Assembly: GCF_963576615.1 (NCBI RefSeq)
Contig: NC_088714.1
Coordinates: 45,417,772-45,481,771, forward strand
DNA length: 64,000 nt
Direction: 5' to 3'
Source of the DNA: Watersipora subatra
Lineage: Eukaryota; Bryozoa; Gymnolaemata; Cheilostomatida; Watersiporidae
Translations under genes and position numbers: made by a program
Shown: piece by piece, positions 49,998-60,542 of the stretch
Layout: each line of letters begins with the position of its first letter
Position numbering within the stretch: the first letter of the stretch is position 1
Notes under the pieces: generated by a model
Told to the model about the DNA's origin: nothing
The model's input: the letters and a program-made list of their open reading frames with translations, nothing else
Database searches by the model: none

Positions 49998-52240
49998 GTA
50001 AATTTATCATTAACTTTGAGTTTCCTTTATATATACTGTTGTGTTTACATTCAGATTATATTTCCCTGTTTGAGACTATATTGTAACATCTTTTGCGAGT
50101 GTGCGTGCAACGGATGCATAGTTATTTCTTGCTATAAAATGACCGGTGTTGATTGTTACATTAACAGCTTCCTAATTAGTCTATACTCTATAGCATCTAG
50201 CAATATACTGGCTTAGATTGATGAACAAGTGTGAAATATACTAAAGGTAATAATTTAAGTACTCATGAATACATTTACTAATTAATAAAATTATAACTTT
50301 TTGCTATCACCAATCATCGTTTCATAACTTTTGTATCGTTTCATTTAGCTATAATATTTGCTTCAAATCTCCTTTGGCAGTTTTAGCTGGTGAATTAGAT
50401 TTATTATTAGAATTTATGTTCACTTCTCACTTGTGGAAAGTGAGGAAAATCGACTAATCAATGCTCATAGTCATATTTAACTCCCAGAAACAAAGCTTCG
50501 AATTGTTGGCTTGGTGCACTTATGCCTTTATTAAACATTCTTTCATTTTATAGTTTTACACACTCAGTCTATCTTACACCCAAATTGAAAGCTTTCAGCA
50601 GATACATGTTAAAACGGCGTATCTATGAATGATGTGTATTTATTACATTTGTTTTATTAATCGCCGGATGTTTATGTGGTGTCATCAGTGGAGCAGTTGT
50701 GGCAGTGTGGAAACTGCCATACACAGAAAAAAGAGACATGAATGTGTGCCGCACAAACCATGATATGTTTTGTTTGAGTTTGCTGCAGTACATTAATTTG
50801 TCTTATTATAGAGCTGAAACTATGTGAGTGGCCACAACTTATATGAATGCTTTTAGTAAAAAATTTGTCAATACGAAAAAAGTTTTGATTGTAAAAATTA
50901 TATAATAAAATAATATTGTTGAAGATAACGCAAAACATGATTTGCAGAACATATTGAATACATTATAGCCCCATTGCCACCTGTGCTCAAATCTTGTCTA
51001 ATAGATGGGTTTATGAAGTGTAATCAGAGCTGTATTGACAGGTACTTTTGCATAGCTCGACTTAATTCCAACGGACCAAATAATAAGAGCTCAAAAAGTT
51101 CTATGCTCCACACTACCAAGTGAAAACAGGTGAGTCTACACCGCAAACTGCCAACCAGATGCAAGGATCGCTTAGTTAACTCTTTGCCACAATTGATGAG
51201 TCGATTGATTTCAAAGAAATTGACGTCTTGCGTTCACTATTTCGGTCGGCTCATAAAACCAACTGTTTAGTTTTTGAATCAACTCATCAAATGTGACCAG
51301 TAATTTTTTTTACAAATTGATGCTAATAATAACTAGATAATGTTGACTATACATGACTTTGTTAGAGATGCTGTTGGTTTTGCCATATATTTCAACACAT
51401 TCTTTTCAAATATGTGACTTGATTATTTTATCTAGTAACTAGTTTTCGGTGTGGGTAGCAACTGAGAACTCTGCTGATACAAAGGCCGTGACGAAATAAG
51501 TTAACTCAACGACTTAATTACTGTGAACCGGCAGAATCGTAGTCGATACTTAAATGTTTAAACAGCATTTAGAGGAAACTACTATGAGAAATTTTTAATT
51601 TCCCTTATTTGAGGCGTTTGAGACATTTATAATAATGTATCTGTAGCTAGATTTAAAATTTTATCTTAGCAATCATGAGCAAATACAAAATAAAATATAT
51701 ACCAATAGAGCCGCGTAGAACTAGACTTTTATCACAATAGCTGATGTCAATACGAGAGATAGAGACAGATTGTTTCACTATTAATAGACATCATTTTGGG
51801 CAAGTCGGGGCACATCTTTTTTCTTTGAGCCTTTTCACTGCGATCAATTTTTGTCGATTTTAATCATCAAATATCTTGACAATGAGATCTCCTAAAACAA
51901 CCAACAAGATATCAACTGATAGAAAAAAATCAATACTTCCTGTTAAATCAACTGAAATTTGATGCAATCACATCTTTAAGGCTGCAAGGCATATGTTTGT
52001 GCAAGAAATACATGTACATGTATATGCCTTGCAGCCAGTTGTGGTTTGTGCAGCTTTATTCAAGAAAAAAACTGGAATTTAGTTAACAGGCTTTTAAATA
52101 GTTAATAACCATTACACTGCACTCATGATACATGAAAGGTCATAACCTTGAAATAAGCCTCATACCAGGTCAAAATATAAGACTTTTTATTGCTCAACTA
52201 AAGCGGCTGCTGAATGGTTAATGATTCAAGGACTCAAAGT
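49998..52240. other. 5' intergenic part of unit C
   Basis: Shares colinear blocks with unit A (34613-37180). It carries the empty site for the 642-bp element and a small hairpin. No gene is seen. Confidence 0.55.
51980..52036. repeat. 15-bp perfect inverted repeat with 27-bp loop
   Basis: GGCTGCAAGGCATAT and its exact complement. The corresponding site in unit B (about 41909-41955) keeps a shorter, imperfect form. Confidence 0.7.
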
Positions 52241-52253
52241 GGGTCAAAGGTCA
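52241..52253 (+). promoter_or_regulatory. DR1 nuclear-receptor element, copy C
   Basis: GGGTCA-A-AGGTCA, 154 bp before the exon-1 ATG. A TGTTGAC motif lies downstream at about 52312-52318. Confidence 0.6.
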
Positions 52254-52394
52254 TAAGATTAACAAACCGGCAAGCTTCAGACTAGTTACTTGTCAACATA
52301 GAAAATCGTTTGTTGACCAAGTTAAGTGGCTAGTAGTGGATATCAAAGCTAGTAGCCGATAAGGTCATTCTGCACTCTTCAGTAGCTAACAAGC

Positions 52395-54078
52395 ATGCTG
52401 CCTTTATTCCTTCTAGCCTTGCCTCAAATACTGCTGAAGTATGTTCACCATCTCTGGGTGAGGATCGTGAAACTCATTTGGGTGCTTAATGGTAAGTTTA
52501 AACATATTTTGGGGAGTCTAAACAGTTATAACTACTGTACTTAGTGCCTTTTTAGGTTTTATAAAAAGTAGTTGTAAAGTGTGTTTGTCATTCAAAAGGT
52601 GTGTTGCTGATGCTCTGAAACTGCAACAGATGGAGTTTGTTGTTATGGCAGCAAACAGCAAATAAACATATCATATAATAAAAAATTGTTTTGCTAAATT
52701 ATCATAGTATTCTGTAACAGTCAAACCTCTCATAGCAAATATTGCCTTCAAAAAAGTTTCAAGATTAAAAGCCTTACTAATCTATGTATACTCCTAGCAC
52801 TTAGTTATCAGTTCAGGTACACATTTATGTAGTTTACGAATTTATTTAGGAACTTCTGCAAAGATAGAATCTGCAATGAGTGGTAAAGAAGCTGCGGCTC
52901 CGGCTCATGTGCAAAGAGTGGTATGGATCAATCCTACTAGTAGCCATGCAGATCCAGAAAGTTTTTTCACTGTTCATGAAAGGTTTGCGTCCGCCGATAT
53001 TGTTTTGGATAATAAGGTGCATCTTCTGTCAGTCACTTCAAAGACAGCAACATTTACAGAGGTTGACTCTGACATACTCGATTCAAGAAAACATCCTTTT
53101 ATATGGTCAGCTCAAGTAAAATGTTGTACCAGATTGATTGTTCTACCAGTTCAATCATTCTATAAGATGGTAGACAAGATCGATGTAGAAGATCGAAAAG
53201 TAGTTTGGCTTTTCCATACAACCAGATGCGGCTCCACAGCCTGGGTGCAGGCATTTAACTCTATACCGGGATGGGTTGCCTTTTCCGCACCACAAGCTTT
53301 GCATTACAGTGTTGTACATGGTGACCATGGTTATAGCTGCGCAGAAAGCTTTTCTAAAACAGAAGAGTACAGACGTATATTAATAGCTATAATAACAATG
53401 TATCTACGACAAACACCTCCAGGTGGGTCAGTCCTATGGAAAGCAGTTCATCTTGATGAGCACATGATAGGCCATCTCGTAAGGCGTTTTCCTCAGCATA
53501 AGCTTCTTGTAGCATATCGAGATGTCCTCCCTGTAGTTAGTTCTTTTCAGCGAGCTTTTGGGAAGTTTGTAAATCTGCGTTACATCGCTGAACAACTGAT
53601 GTACCGAGATCCTTCAGATGTTAAATGGTGGTCTCATATATCCAATTTGGGCACATTTACCAACGGTTTCAACCATGACTTCTGTATGAAGGTCATTGCT
53701 AGGGTAAGACCAAGGACGATGATTGAATGGTCTTGCTTTACATGGTGTGCTAAGTTGACTACAATACAGCAAGCTCAACAGAATGGAATCAATATTAAAC
53801 CACTCAAGTATGATGGTCTCGCAGAAAACAAACAAGCGACAGTCGTCAAACTTTTTGAATATTTGGAAATCTCATCTGATTATGCAGATTTAGCCTGCGA
53901 AGCATTAAACTATGACAGCCAAGCGGCGGCTCCGAATGTTGAGTGGAAAACCGGAAACACAAAAGAGCAATACCAATGGATGAAAGACGGTGAACTTGTC
54001 AAGCGGTGCAACATGATATTAGAGGAGTTTAGTTTCCCTCTTCTTGGCAGTTCATTTGATCTTGAAAATAGCATATAA
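52395..54078 (+). CDS. Sulfotransferase-like protein, copy C (two exons)
   Basis: Exon 1 is 52395-52491 (donor GGTAAGT), exon 2 is 52850-54078 (acceptor TTATTTAG); phase 1, 441 aa. The N-terminus is MLPLFLLALPQILLKYVHH. P-loop TTRCGSTAW and YRDVLPVVSSFQ are intact, so it is a good candidate for an active member. A private change is PPGGSVLW for PPGWSVLW. Nearest to copy B in sequence. A MITE-like insertion sits in the 3' flank where copies A and B have AATAAA, so 3'-end formation may differ. Confidence 0.85.
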
Positions 54079-54676
54079 CTACATGTACTTTCAGTGTCTT
54101 TAATACTGTTAATGATGTTTCTGTATATAGACTTCATGAGGTTGAATTAGATTTTCTTTCATTAACATTTTAAGGTAACAGAATGACATAAGAAAATGGC
54201 TATGGCACAGCAGTTTGGAAGTAGATGTGTAGCTTTTGCTGATGTATATAACCACTTTTAGTCAACCAATTAAATTAATCAACCATGTTTGGTACTGTAA
54301 TTAGTCACATTGAGCTCAATTTCAACTGATGCGTTTCTCTGGCATTTTGAATATCAGATTGAATACAGAACTTGCATATGTCTCTGCAATGCTATTTTAA
54401 TTCAAATATGATATTCTGTTTCCATTTTGACAAAATTTTTAATTCGAACTGTTGAATTTTTTTCAAGAAAAAAGGTTGCGCTATCTAAAAACCCAGCAGA
54501 GATGTTGTGAGCTTTAAAAATAGAAGATTACTATGGCTGTGAGATTAGAGCATAGCTTTTACTTATCCTTATCAACAGCACAGTCACCCAGTAGTAACTC
54601 TACTATACTATACATCATTCGCTCTATGGTTATTGGAAAATAGGGCAAATAGAAAAAGGTTTCAGCTTACTAAAGG

Positions 54677-55124
54677 CTGGTTCACACTGCATCACCGTTT
54701 GTAGACGTTTTCCTTTTGACGTTCATTGTCGACTATGTCAACCATAAACCGATGACATCGATGAAGCAGCGCGAATATGTCGAGAAAGTATGCAGGGGTT
54801 AAACTTTCCCAATATTTGACTGAACATCGACGACGGCCTGTACAATGCGACCCCTTTCTGCAATAGCAAATCACGATCGCGAATAGCGTAATATTTTTAT
54901 TTCCATTCATGATAGTTGCTGCAGAACAAGAATTTGATTAAAGTTCACAAAAACAATAGAGTTTTTTCGCTATAAGTTAAAAAGAAAAATGAGAAAACTA
55001 TGTTATGGAGTATTTGCTGATGCAAACGTGGATGGGTTTGTAATAGTATGACTATTCTGATCATTGACAATCATCAAAGTATTGTGGCATCGACGTTGAG
55101 ATATGGCGATACAGTGTAAACCAG
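54677..55124. mobile_element. 448-bp inverted-repeat element (MITE-like), unit C only
   Basis: Ends are inverted: CTGGTTCACACTGCATC (54677-54693) and GATACAGTGTAAACCAG (55108-55124), with two differences over 17 bp. Units A and B are uninterrupted here. Flanks CAGCTTACTAA and TATAAAGCTTAAC align to CTTACTAATAAAGCTTAACC of unit B, so it landed in or beside the aligned AATAAA. The interior is CG-rich relative to its surroundings and has no coding sequence. Confidence 0.8.
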
Positions 55125-56585
55125 ATTTTATAAAGCTTAACTTATTTTTACTTCTAAGAATTTATACCCCAGACTCTTACTAGCGACTTGTAGGACAGTA
55201 AATCATTTTCTTAGATACCCTGATTATTCTAGCATCTAATCTTTCAACTCTCTTTCAATTCTGTACAATGTCATTTCAACAGCATTTATTAGCTATTAAT
55301 TTCCTTGAAGGGCAAATGGTTTAGTTATATAATAAGGTATTATAATATAAGGTTGTAATTAGTTAGTTATAATTATAAGGTATTATAATATACGTGCATA
55401 GTTATTATTATCTATGCACGTATTTATTTACTTAAAACTAATCTCACCTTACTTAGTTATTGCGCAACATTGTGTACACTTTCGATAAAATAGAGTCAGA
55501 AGACAAAAAGTGTTTTTTCAATGCAGATGGTATTGGTGCAAATAAATTTGTAAACTACTTGTTACAAACTTTTATTACGAGATCTTTATCGTAAGTAGAG
55601 TTGTAAACTACAAGCATCGAAGAGGTTAGTGATAACCAAATGCACTCCATTGTTGCGCTATGATCATAGGGAGATGTCAATGCAAGAGCTGTCTTATGTA
55701 ACATAGCTCTTGTATTTTAGTATTGGGTATTGGTCTTAAGTATTCAAACACATAGTAAAAGTATTGCAACTGTTAGTATTTGAACAGTTTTGAGTATTGG
55801 TTTCAAACCTGGGGCTACCTTGGATGTATATTTTATGTCTTTTATGGTAAAAAACCAACGCCAGAGCTTCACTAGAGAAGTAAACACAAAGTTATGGAAG
55901 ATATCCGCATTCTATTCTGCAGCAAGCAATGGCAATATTGCGCAAATACTTTTTCTATAGTTGAAAAACTTTTTGATAGCTGTAATTAAAGAACTTACGG
56001 TCTCTGTGTAACTACTTTACACTGCTAAAAAACTGCTTTTTTCATTCCAAACTGAACCTAAAGTTTGATTCAGATGGTTATTATAGCAATTTTGTTTGAA
56101 CTTTCAAAAATTGCTAAAACTTTTGGCGTGGAACTTTACTGATGATGATGCAGTTACTGGACATTTCTTTATTCCTTTATTACATTGACAAACATCAGCA
56201 CCAACACCGTGAAGTCTAAAAACATAAAGTTACTATGGTAAGTACTAATTATAAACAGCAAAACAGCAATATTATGTAACGAGTAATTGGTTATACTAAG
56301 TGGTCAAGCCGAGACATTACACAGGCATTCTTCTAGCAAATTACATCAATTAAGCATTTGATACATGTGAAAGCATTCATGGCTAAGCACAGTTCAATAA
56401 CCACTACTTTGTAAACAAAAGGCAGAAAAAATAAAATACACATACCTTTTGCTTTCTTTCTAGCATTTTGTTGAAAATACTTGATAAATACAACAGGGTA
56501 TAAAATGTTAAAGAAAGTTTGTAAAAACATATCATTTTCTTTAATGGCTAGCTAAGCCAGACTGACTAGGGTGAGTGCAGGAAAA

Positions 56586-56587
<2 letters not shown>
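55125..56587. other. 3' flank of copy C
   Basis: Colinear with 47808-48750 to about 56080. The rest is unassigned; no gene is seen. Confidence 0.45.

Positions 56588-56652
<65 letters not shown>
56588..56652. repeat. (TA)n microsatellite
   Basis: About 32 uninterrupted TA dinucleotides, at the 5' truncation point of the PLE fragment. Confidence 0.95.
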
Positions 56653-56655
<3 letters not shown>

Positions 56656-56657
<2 letters not shown>

Positions 56658-56982
56658 TATATATATTGGACTTTTCGAAACAACGTTTAAGGCTCGCTAC
56701 TCTAACCACAGAGCAACATTTAATGACACCAACAAGAGAAATAAAACCAGCCTTAGCAAACATATATGGTAGCTAAAAGATCACACTGAGTATGACATTA
56801 AATGGAGCATTGTCAAGCAATCTGCTGCATACAACAACACTTCTAATTTGTGCAACTTGTGCCTGCTTGAAAAATATTACATTATTATGCACCCTGAAAA
56901 GAGTAGTCTGAATAAACAACAGGAAATAATATCAACCTGCAGACATGATAGAAAATTTCTTTTAGCTGACAGTATTACATAA
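56656..56982 (+). pseudogene. Penelope-like element GIY-YIG endonuclease fragment
   Basis: The frame begins at VIYIGLFETTFKARYSNH, includes NKTSLSKHIW, DIKWSIVKQS and CNLCLLEKYYIIMH, and ends at RKFLLADSIT and TAA (56980-56982). This order (YIG, R-NH, a W-x-L-KD segment, CNLCL-E) is that of the C-terminal GIY-YIG endonuclease of Penelope-like retroelements. The reverse transcriptase is missing and the fragment starts in the TA microsatellite. One in-frame TAG lies at 56769-56771, after SKHIW. It is a 5'-truncated, broken copy followed by a hammerhead-bearing 3' region, as known for PLE terminal repeats. Confidence 0.8.
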
Positions 56983-57159
56983 ACACTCACTGTATATCAT
57001 TTTAATTTACTTTTTGGTAAACTTTGTTTGTGGACAATAACTTTTAGAAGCTCTCTATCTCATATGTAAGCTACAGGCTTGTACCCTGATATTTTAATCT
57101 TTTAATGATGCAGTTTTGAATGTGAGCCCTAACGTTGGCAATAGGGTAGTCATTTTAGC

Positions 57160-57218
57160 ATGAGTTGTTGTCTGATGATTGTACTCTGTACATGAAACTA
57201 TTAGTAACAAAAACTCAT
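57160..57218 (+). ncRNA. Hammerhead ribozyme, PLE-associated (motif 3)
   Basis: Core CTGATGA at 57172-57178 and GAAA at 57194-57197. Stem I pairs 57160-57171 with 57207-57218 (11 of 12 pairs). Stem II is TGTAC/GTACA with a TCT loop. Stem III is a minimal CTA/TAG. Predicted cleavage follows A57206 (GUA). The closing pair of stem II is a U-U mismatch where G-C is usual, so activity may be weak. It lies about 180 bp after the PLE endonuclease. Confidence 0.6.
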
Positions 57219-57512
57219 TTTTAGTCATCTCTTACTTCTTTTATATTTTAGCTCTTACTTCTAGTAATAGAGCATTATGCGAGAGAATCGTGACATTACT
57301 CTATATATATATATGTATATATATATATATGTACTATGGTAAGTACATATATAGGTGCGGCACTATTAGCCTTTGTGCAAAGCTCATCACTTTTGTGATT
57401 TGAGCACTCTGGTGTCAGCACATTGACTTTCTTAAAGTCTGTGAGGCAACCTAGTTGTTTCATGGCAGGAAGTCAACTCTCATTGGTAATGAGATTTGCG
57501 TCCCTTGCCTAA

Positions 57513-57571
57513 GCTCTGAGCTGCACTGATGAGGCTTCAATAGCCGAAACAGTACTGTCTGTAGCATGAGT
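57513..57571 (+). ncRNA. Type I hammerhead ribozyme, unit 1
   Basis: CTGATGA (57526-57532), stem II GGCT/AGCC with a TCAAT loop (57533-57545), GAAA (57546-57549), stem III CAG/CTG with a 2-nt loop, cleavage after C57559 (GUC). Stem I inner part is GAGCTGCA-side pairing with TGTAGC (six pairs including one G-U); after a small internal loop an outer CTC/GAG follows. All conserved core bases are present. The very short stem III suggests activity as a dimer. Confidence 0.85.
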
Positions 57572-57771
57572 ATGTGCTCCCTCACTTCGGTTTGGTTGAG
57601 CACTCTGTGAGAGGTGCGGCACTATTAGCCTTTGTGCAAAGCTCATCACTTTTGTGATTTGAGCTCTCTGGTGCCAGCACATTGACTTTCTTAAAGTCTG
57701 TGAGGCAACCAAGTTGTTTCATGGCAGGAAGTCAACTCTCATTGGTAATGGGATTTGTGTCCTTTGCGTAA

Positions 57772-57830
57772 GCTCTGAGCTGCACTGATGAGGCTTCAAT
57801 AGCCGAAACAGTACTGTCTGTAGCATGAGT
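57772..57830 (+). ncRNA. Type I hammerhead ribozyme, unit 2
   Basis: Same sequence as the first at every core and stem position: CTGATGA 57785-57791, GAAA 57805-57808, cleavage after C57818. The distance between cleavage sites is exactly 259 nt. Confidence 0.85.
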
Positions 57831-57832
57831 AT

Positions 57833-58695
57833 ATATATATGTATATATATAAGGCAAAACAAAGATATTTATTCAGTTGTTACTCTTCAATTGGTCCCCC
57901 CACCAGACTTGGAACCATACTCCAGTCCAATGACAGTATGGGCAACCCCGGGGTAATGACAGTATGAGGAACCACAAAAATGACGAGGTCAGCAACAATA
58001 AAACCGAAGGTCTGTAAAACAGCTTTAGTTTAAACAACAGGAAACTGGTTTGACCACCACATATGTGTGCTTTATTGCTGAAATGACCATACAAATAAAA
58101 TGACCATACCAACAGATAAAATCATTTCTTTTGCAGGTAAATGATTCTATGAGTGAGAGAGTCAATGTGCAGCATACGTCTACAATTGTTTTAAAAGTAT
58201 ACAAATGTTTACAGTTATTATTTAGCAAGAGACAAATTTTCTGCTAGATGCTAGTTACGCGGAGGACACTGGTTTTAAAGTTGCACTTACACCAAATCTA
58301 TTTACCATTTACAAAAAATAATCGATATTTTTATATCATTTCTGATTGCCTTTGACGTTTGAGCTGATCTGACTGCCAGGATGTTTCCAGATTAAAATTG
58401 ACAAAATTTGATCTACGGTTAAAATGCTGCATAAAAATACATTCGTTGAGGCTACAAGGCATATATTTGTTGCACAAATGTATATACTGTGAAGTTGCTG
58501 CTTTATTCAAAAACAAGCAACTGGCATTTAGTAAATAGGCCTTTGAATAGTTAATAACCATTACACTGAACTCATGATATGTGAAAATTCATAACCTTAA
58601 AATGAGCCCCATACCAGGTCAAAATATAAGACTTTTTATTGATCAACTAAAGCGTCTGCTGAATAGTTAATGATTCTTTAACTAGGACTCAAAGT
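57833..58695. other. Intergenic between ribozyme repeat and unit D
   Basis: 57833-58330 is unassigned repeat-like sequence. From about 58330 the upstream block shared with unit C (TTAATAACCATTACACTG, CAGGTCAAAATATAAGAC) begins. No gene is seen. Confidence 0.45.
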
Positions 58696-58708
58696 GGGTC
58701 AAAGGTCA
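58696..58708 (+). promoter_or_regulatory. DR1 nuclear-receptor element, copy D
   Basis: GGGTCA-A-AGGTCA, 150 bp before the exon-1 ATG. A TGTTGAC motif lies at about 58765-58771. Confidence 0.6.
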
Positions 58709-58845
58709 TAAGATTAACAAACCGGCAAGCTTTAGACTCTTTACCTGTCAACATAGAAGATCGTTTGTTGACCAAGTGGCTAGTAGTGGATATCAAGGTA
58801 GTAGGCAATAAATTCATTCTGCACTCTTCAGTACCTAAAGCAAGC

Positions 58846-60542
58846 ATGCTGCCTTTATTCCTTCTAGCCTTGCCTCAAATATTGATGACGTATGTTCACC
58901 ATCTTTGGGTGAGGATTGTGAAACTTATTTGGGTGCTTAATGGTAAGTTTAAACATGTTTTGGTGAGTCTAAACAGTTATAACTACTGTACGTAGTGCTT
59001 TCTTAGGTTTTATAAAAAAAGTAGTTCTAAAGTGTGTATGTCATGCAAAAGGTGAATTGCTGATGTTTTGAAACAGTGACAAGCAGAATTTGTTGTTATG
59101 GCAGCAAACAGCAAATAAGCATATCATATCATAGAACATTGTTTTGCTATTTTATCATAGCGTTCTGTAACAGCCAAACCTCTCATAGCAAATATTTCAT
59201 AGCAAATATTGCCTTCAAACATGGTTTTAAGATTAAAAGCCTTACTAATCTAACTCCTAGCACATTTTTATCAGTTCAGGTACATTTTTATGTGGTTTAC
59301 AAATTTATTTTAGGAACTTCTGCAAAGATAGAATCTGCAATGAGTGGTAAAGAACCTGCAGCTCCTGCTCATGTGCAGAGAGTGGTGTGGATCAATCCTA
59401 CTATTAATCAAGGAAATCCGCAATGTTTTTTCACTGTTCATGAAAGGTTTGCGCCAGCCAATATTGTTTTGGATAACAGGGTGCATCTTCTGTCAGTCAC
59501 TTCAAAGACAGCAACATTTACAGAAGTTGACTCTGACATACTTGATTCAAAAAGGCATCCTTTTGTATGGTTTGCTCAAATCAAGCGTTGTACCAGATTG
59601 ATTGTTCTACCAGTTCAATCCTTCTATAAATTGGTAGACAAGATCGATGTGGAAGATCGAAAAGTAGTTTGGCTTTTCCATACAACTAGATGCGGCTCAA
59701 CAGCCTGGGTGCAAGCTTTCAACTCTATACCGGAATGGGTTGCATTTTCTGCACCACAAGCTTTGCGGTTTAGTGTTGTTTTTGGTGACCATGGTTTTAG
59801 TTGCGCGGAAAGCTTTTCTAAAACAGAAGAATACAAACGTATATTGATAGCCACAATAACAATGTATCTACGACAAACACCTCCAGGTTGTTCAGTCTTG
59901 TGGAAAGCATTCCATCTTGACGAACATATGATACACCATCTCGTAAGGCGTTTTCCTCGGCATAAGCTTCTTGTAGCGTATCGAGATGTTCTCCCTATAC
60001 TTAGTTCGTTCCAGCGAGCTTTTGGAAATTATACCGAGCTGCGGTATCTTGCCGAAAAACTGATGTACCGAGATCCTTCAGATGTTAAATGGTGGTCTCA
60101 AATATCCAATTTGGGGTCAAATACTAATGGTTTCAACCATGACTTTTGTATGAGGGTCATTGCTAGAGTAAGACCAAAGAATCTCATTGAATGGAACTGC
60201 TTTAGATGGTGTGCCAAGTTGACTACAATACAGCAGGCTCAACAGAATGGAATCAATATTAAACCACTCAAGTATGATGGTCTCGCAGAGAACAAACGAG
60301 CAACAGTCATCAAACTTTTTGAATATTTGGACATCTCATCTGATTATGTAGATTTAGCCTGCGAAGCACTAAACTATGACAGCCAAGCGGCGGCTCCGAA
60401 TGTCGAGTGGAAAACCGGAAAGACAAACGAGCAATACCAATGGATGAAGGATGGTGAACTTGTCAAGCGGTGCAACATGATATTGGAAGAATTCAGTTTC
60501 CCTCCTCTTGGCAGTTCATTTGATCTTGCAAATAGCATATAA
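58846..60542 (+). CDS. Sulfotransferase-like protein, copy D (two exons)
   Basis: Exon 1 is 58846-58942 (donor GGTAAGT), exon 2 is 59314-60542 (acceptor TATTTTAG); phase 1, 441 aa. The N-terminus is MLPLFLLALPQILMTYVHH. P-loop TTRCGSTAW and 3'-phosphate motif YRDVLPILSSFQ are intact. It is the most diverged full copy around the presumed acceptor region: ALRFSVVFGDHGFSC, FGNYTELRYLAEK, RPKNLIEWNCFRW. The intron happens to be open in the exon-2 frame from 59076, which could mislead gene finders into a 488-aa single-exon model; conservation of exon 1 argues for splicing. Confidence 0.85.

Larger units (their letters stand above)
57353..57832 (+). mobile_element. 259-bp tandem dimer carrying hammerheads (retrozyme-like)
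   Basis: Unit 1 is 57353-57611 and begins AGGTGCGGCACTATTAGCC. Unit 2 starts identically at 57612 and stops at the 3' edge of its hammerhead (about 57832), so it is 1.85 units long. Copies differ at few sites. TA-rich tracts flank both ends. Size, tandem arrangement and one type I hammerhead per unit match the small circular-RNA retroelements with hammerheads described in metazoans. No protein is encoded. Confidence 0.75.

Noticed and set aside
56575-56655. (YI)n peptide ahead of the PLE endonuclease as part of a protein
   Set aside because: It is translated TA microsatellite, not PLE sequence.
59076-60542. 488-codon single-exon frame for copy D
   Set aside because: The extra N-terminal part is intron sequence that happens to stay open; the other copies have stops there, and a conserved upstream exon joins in phase.
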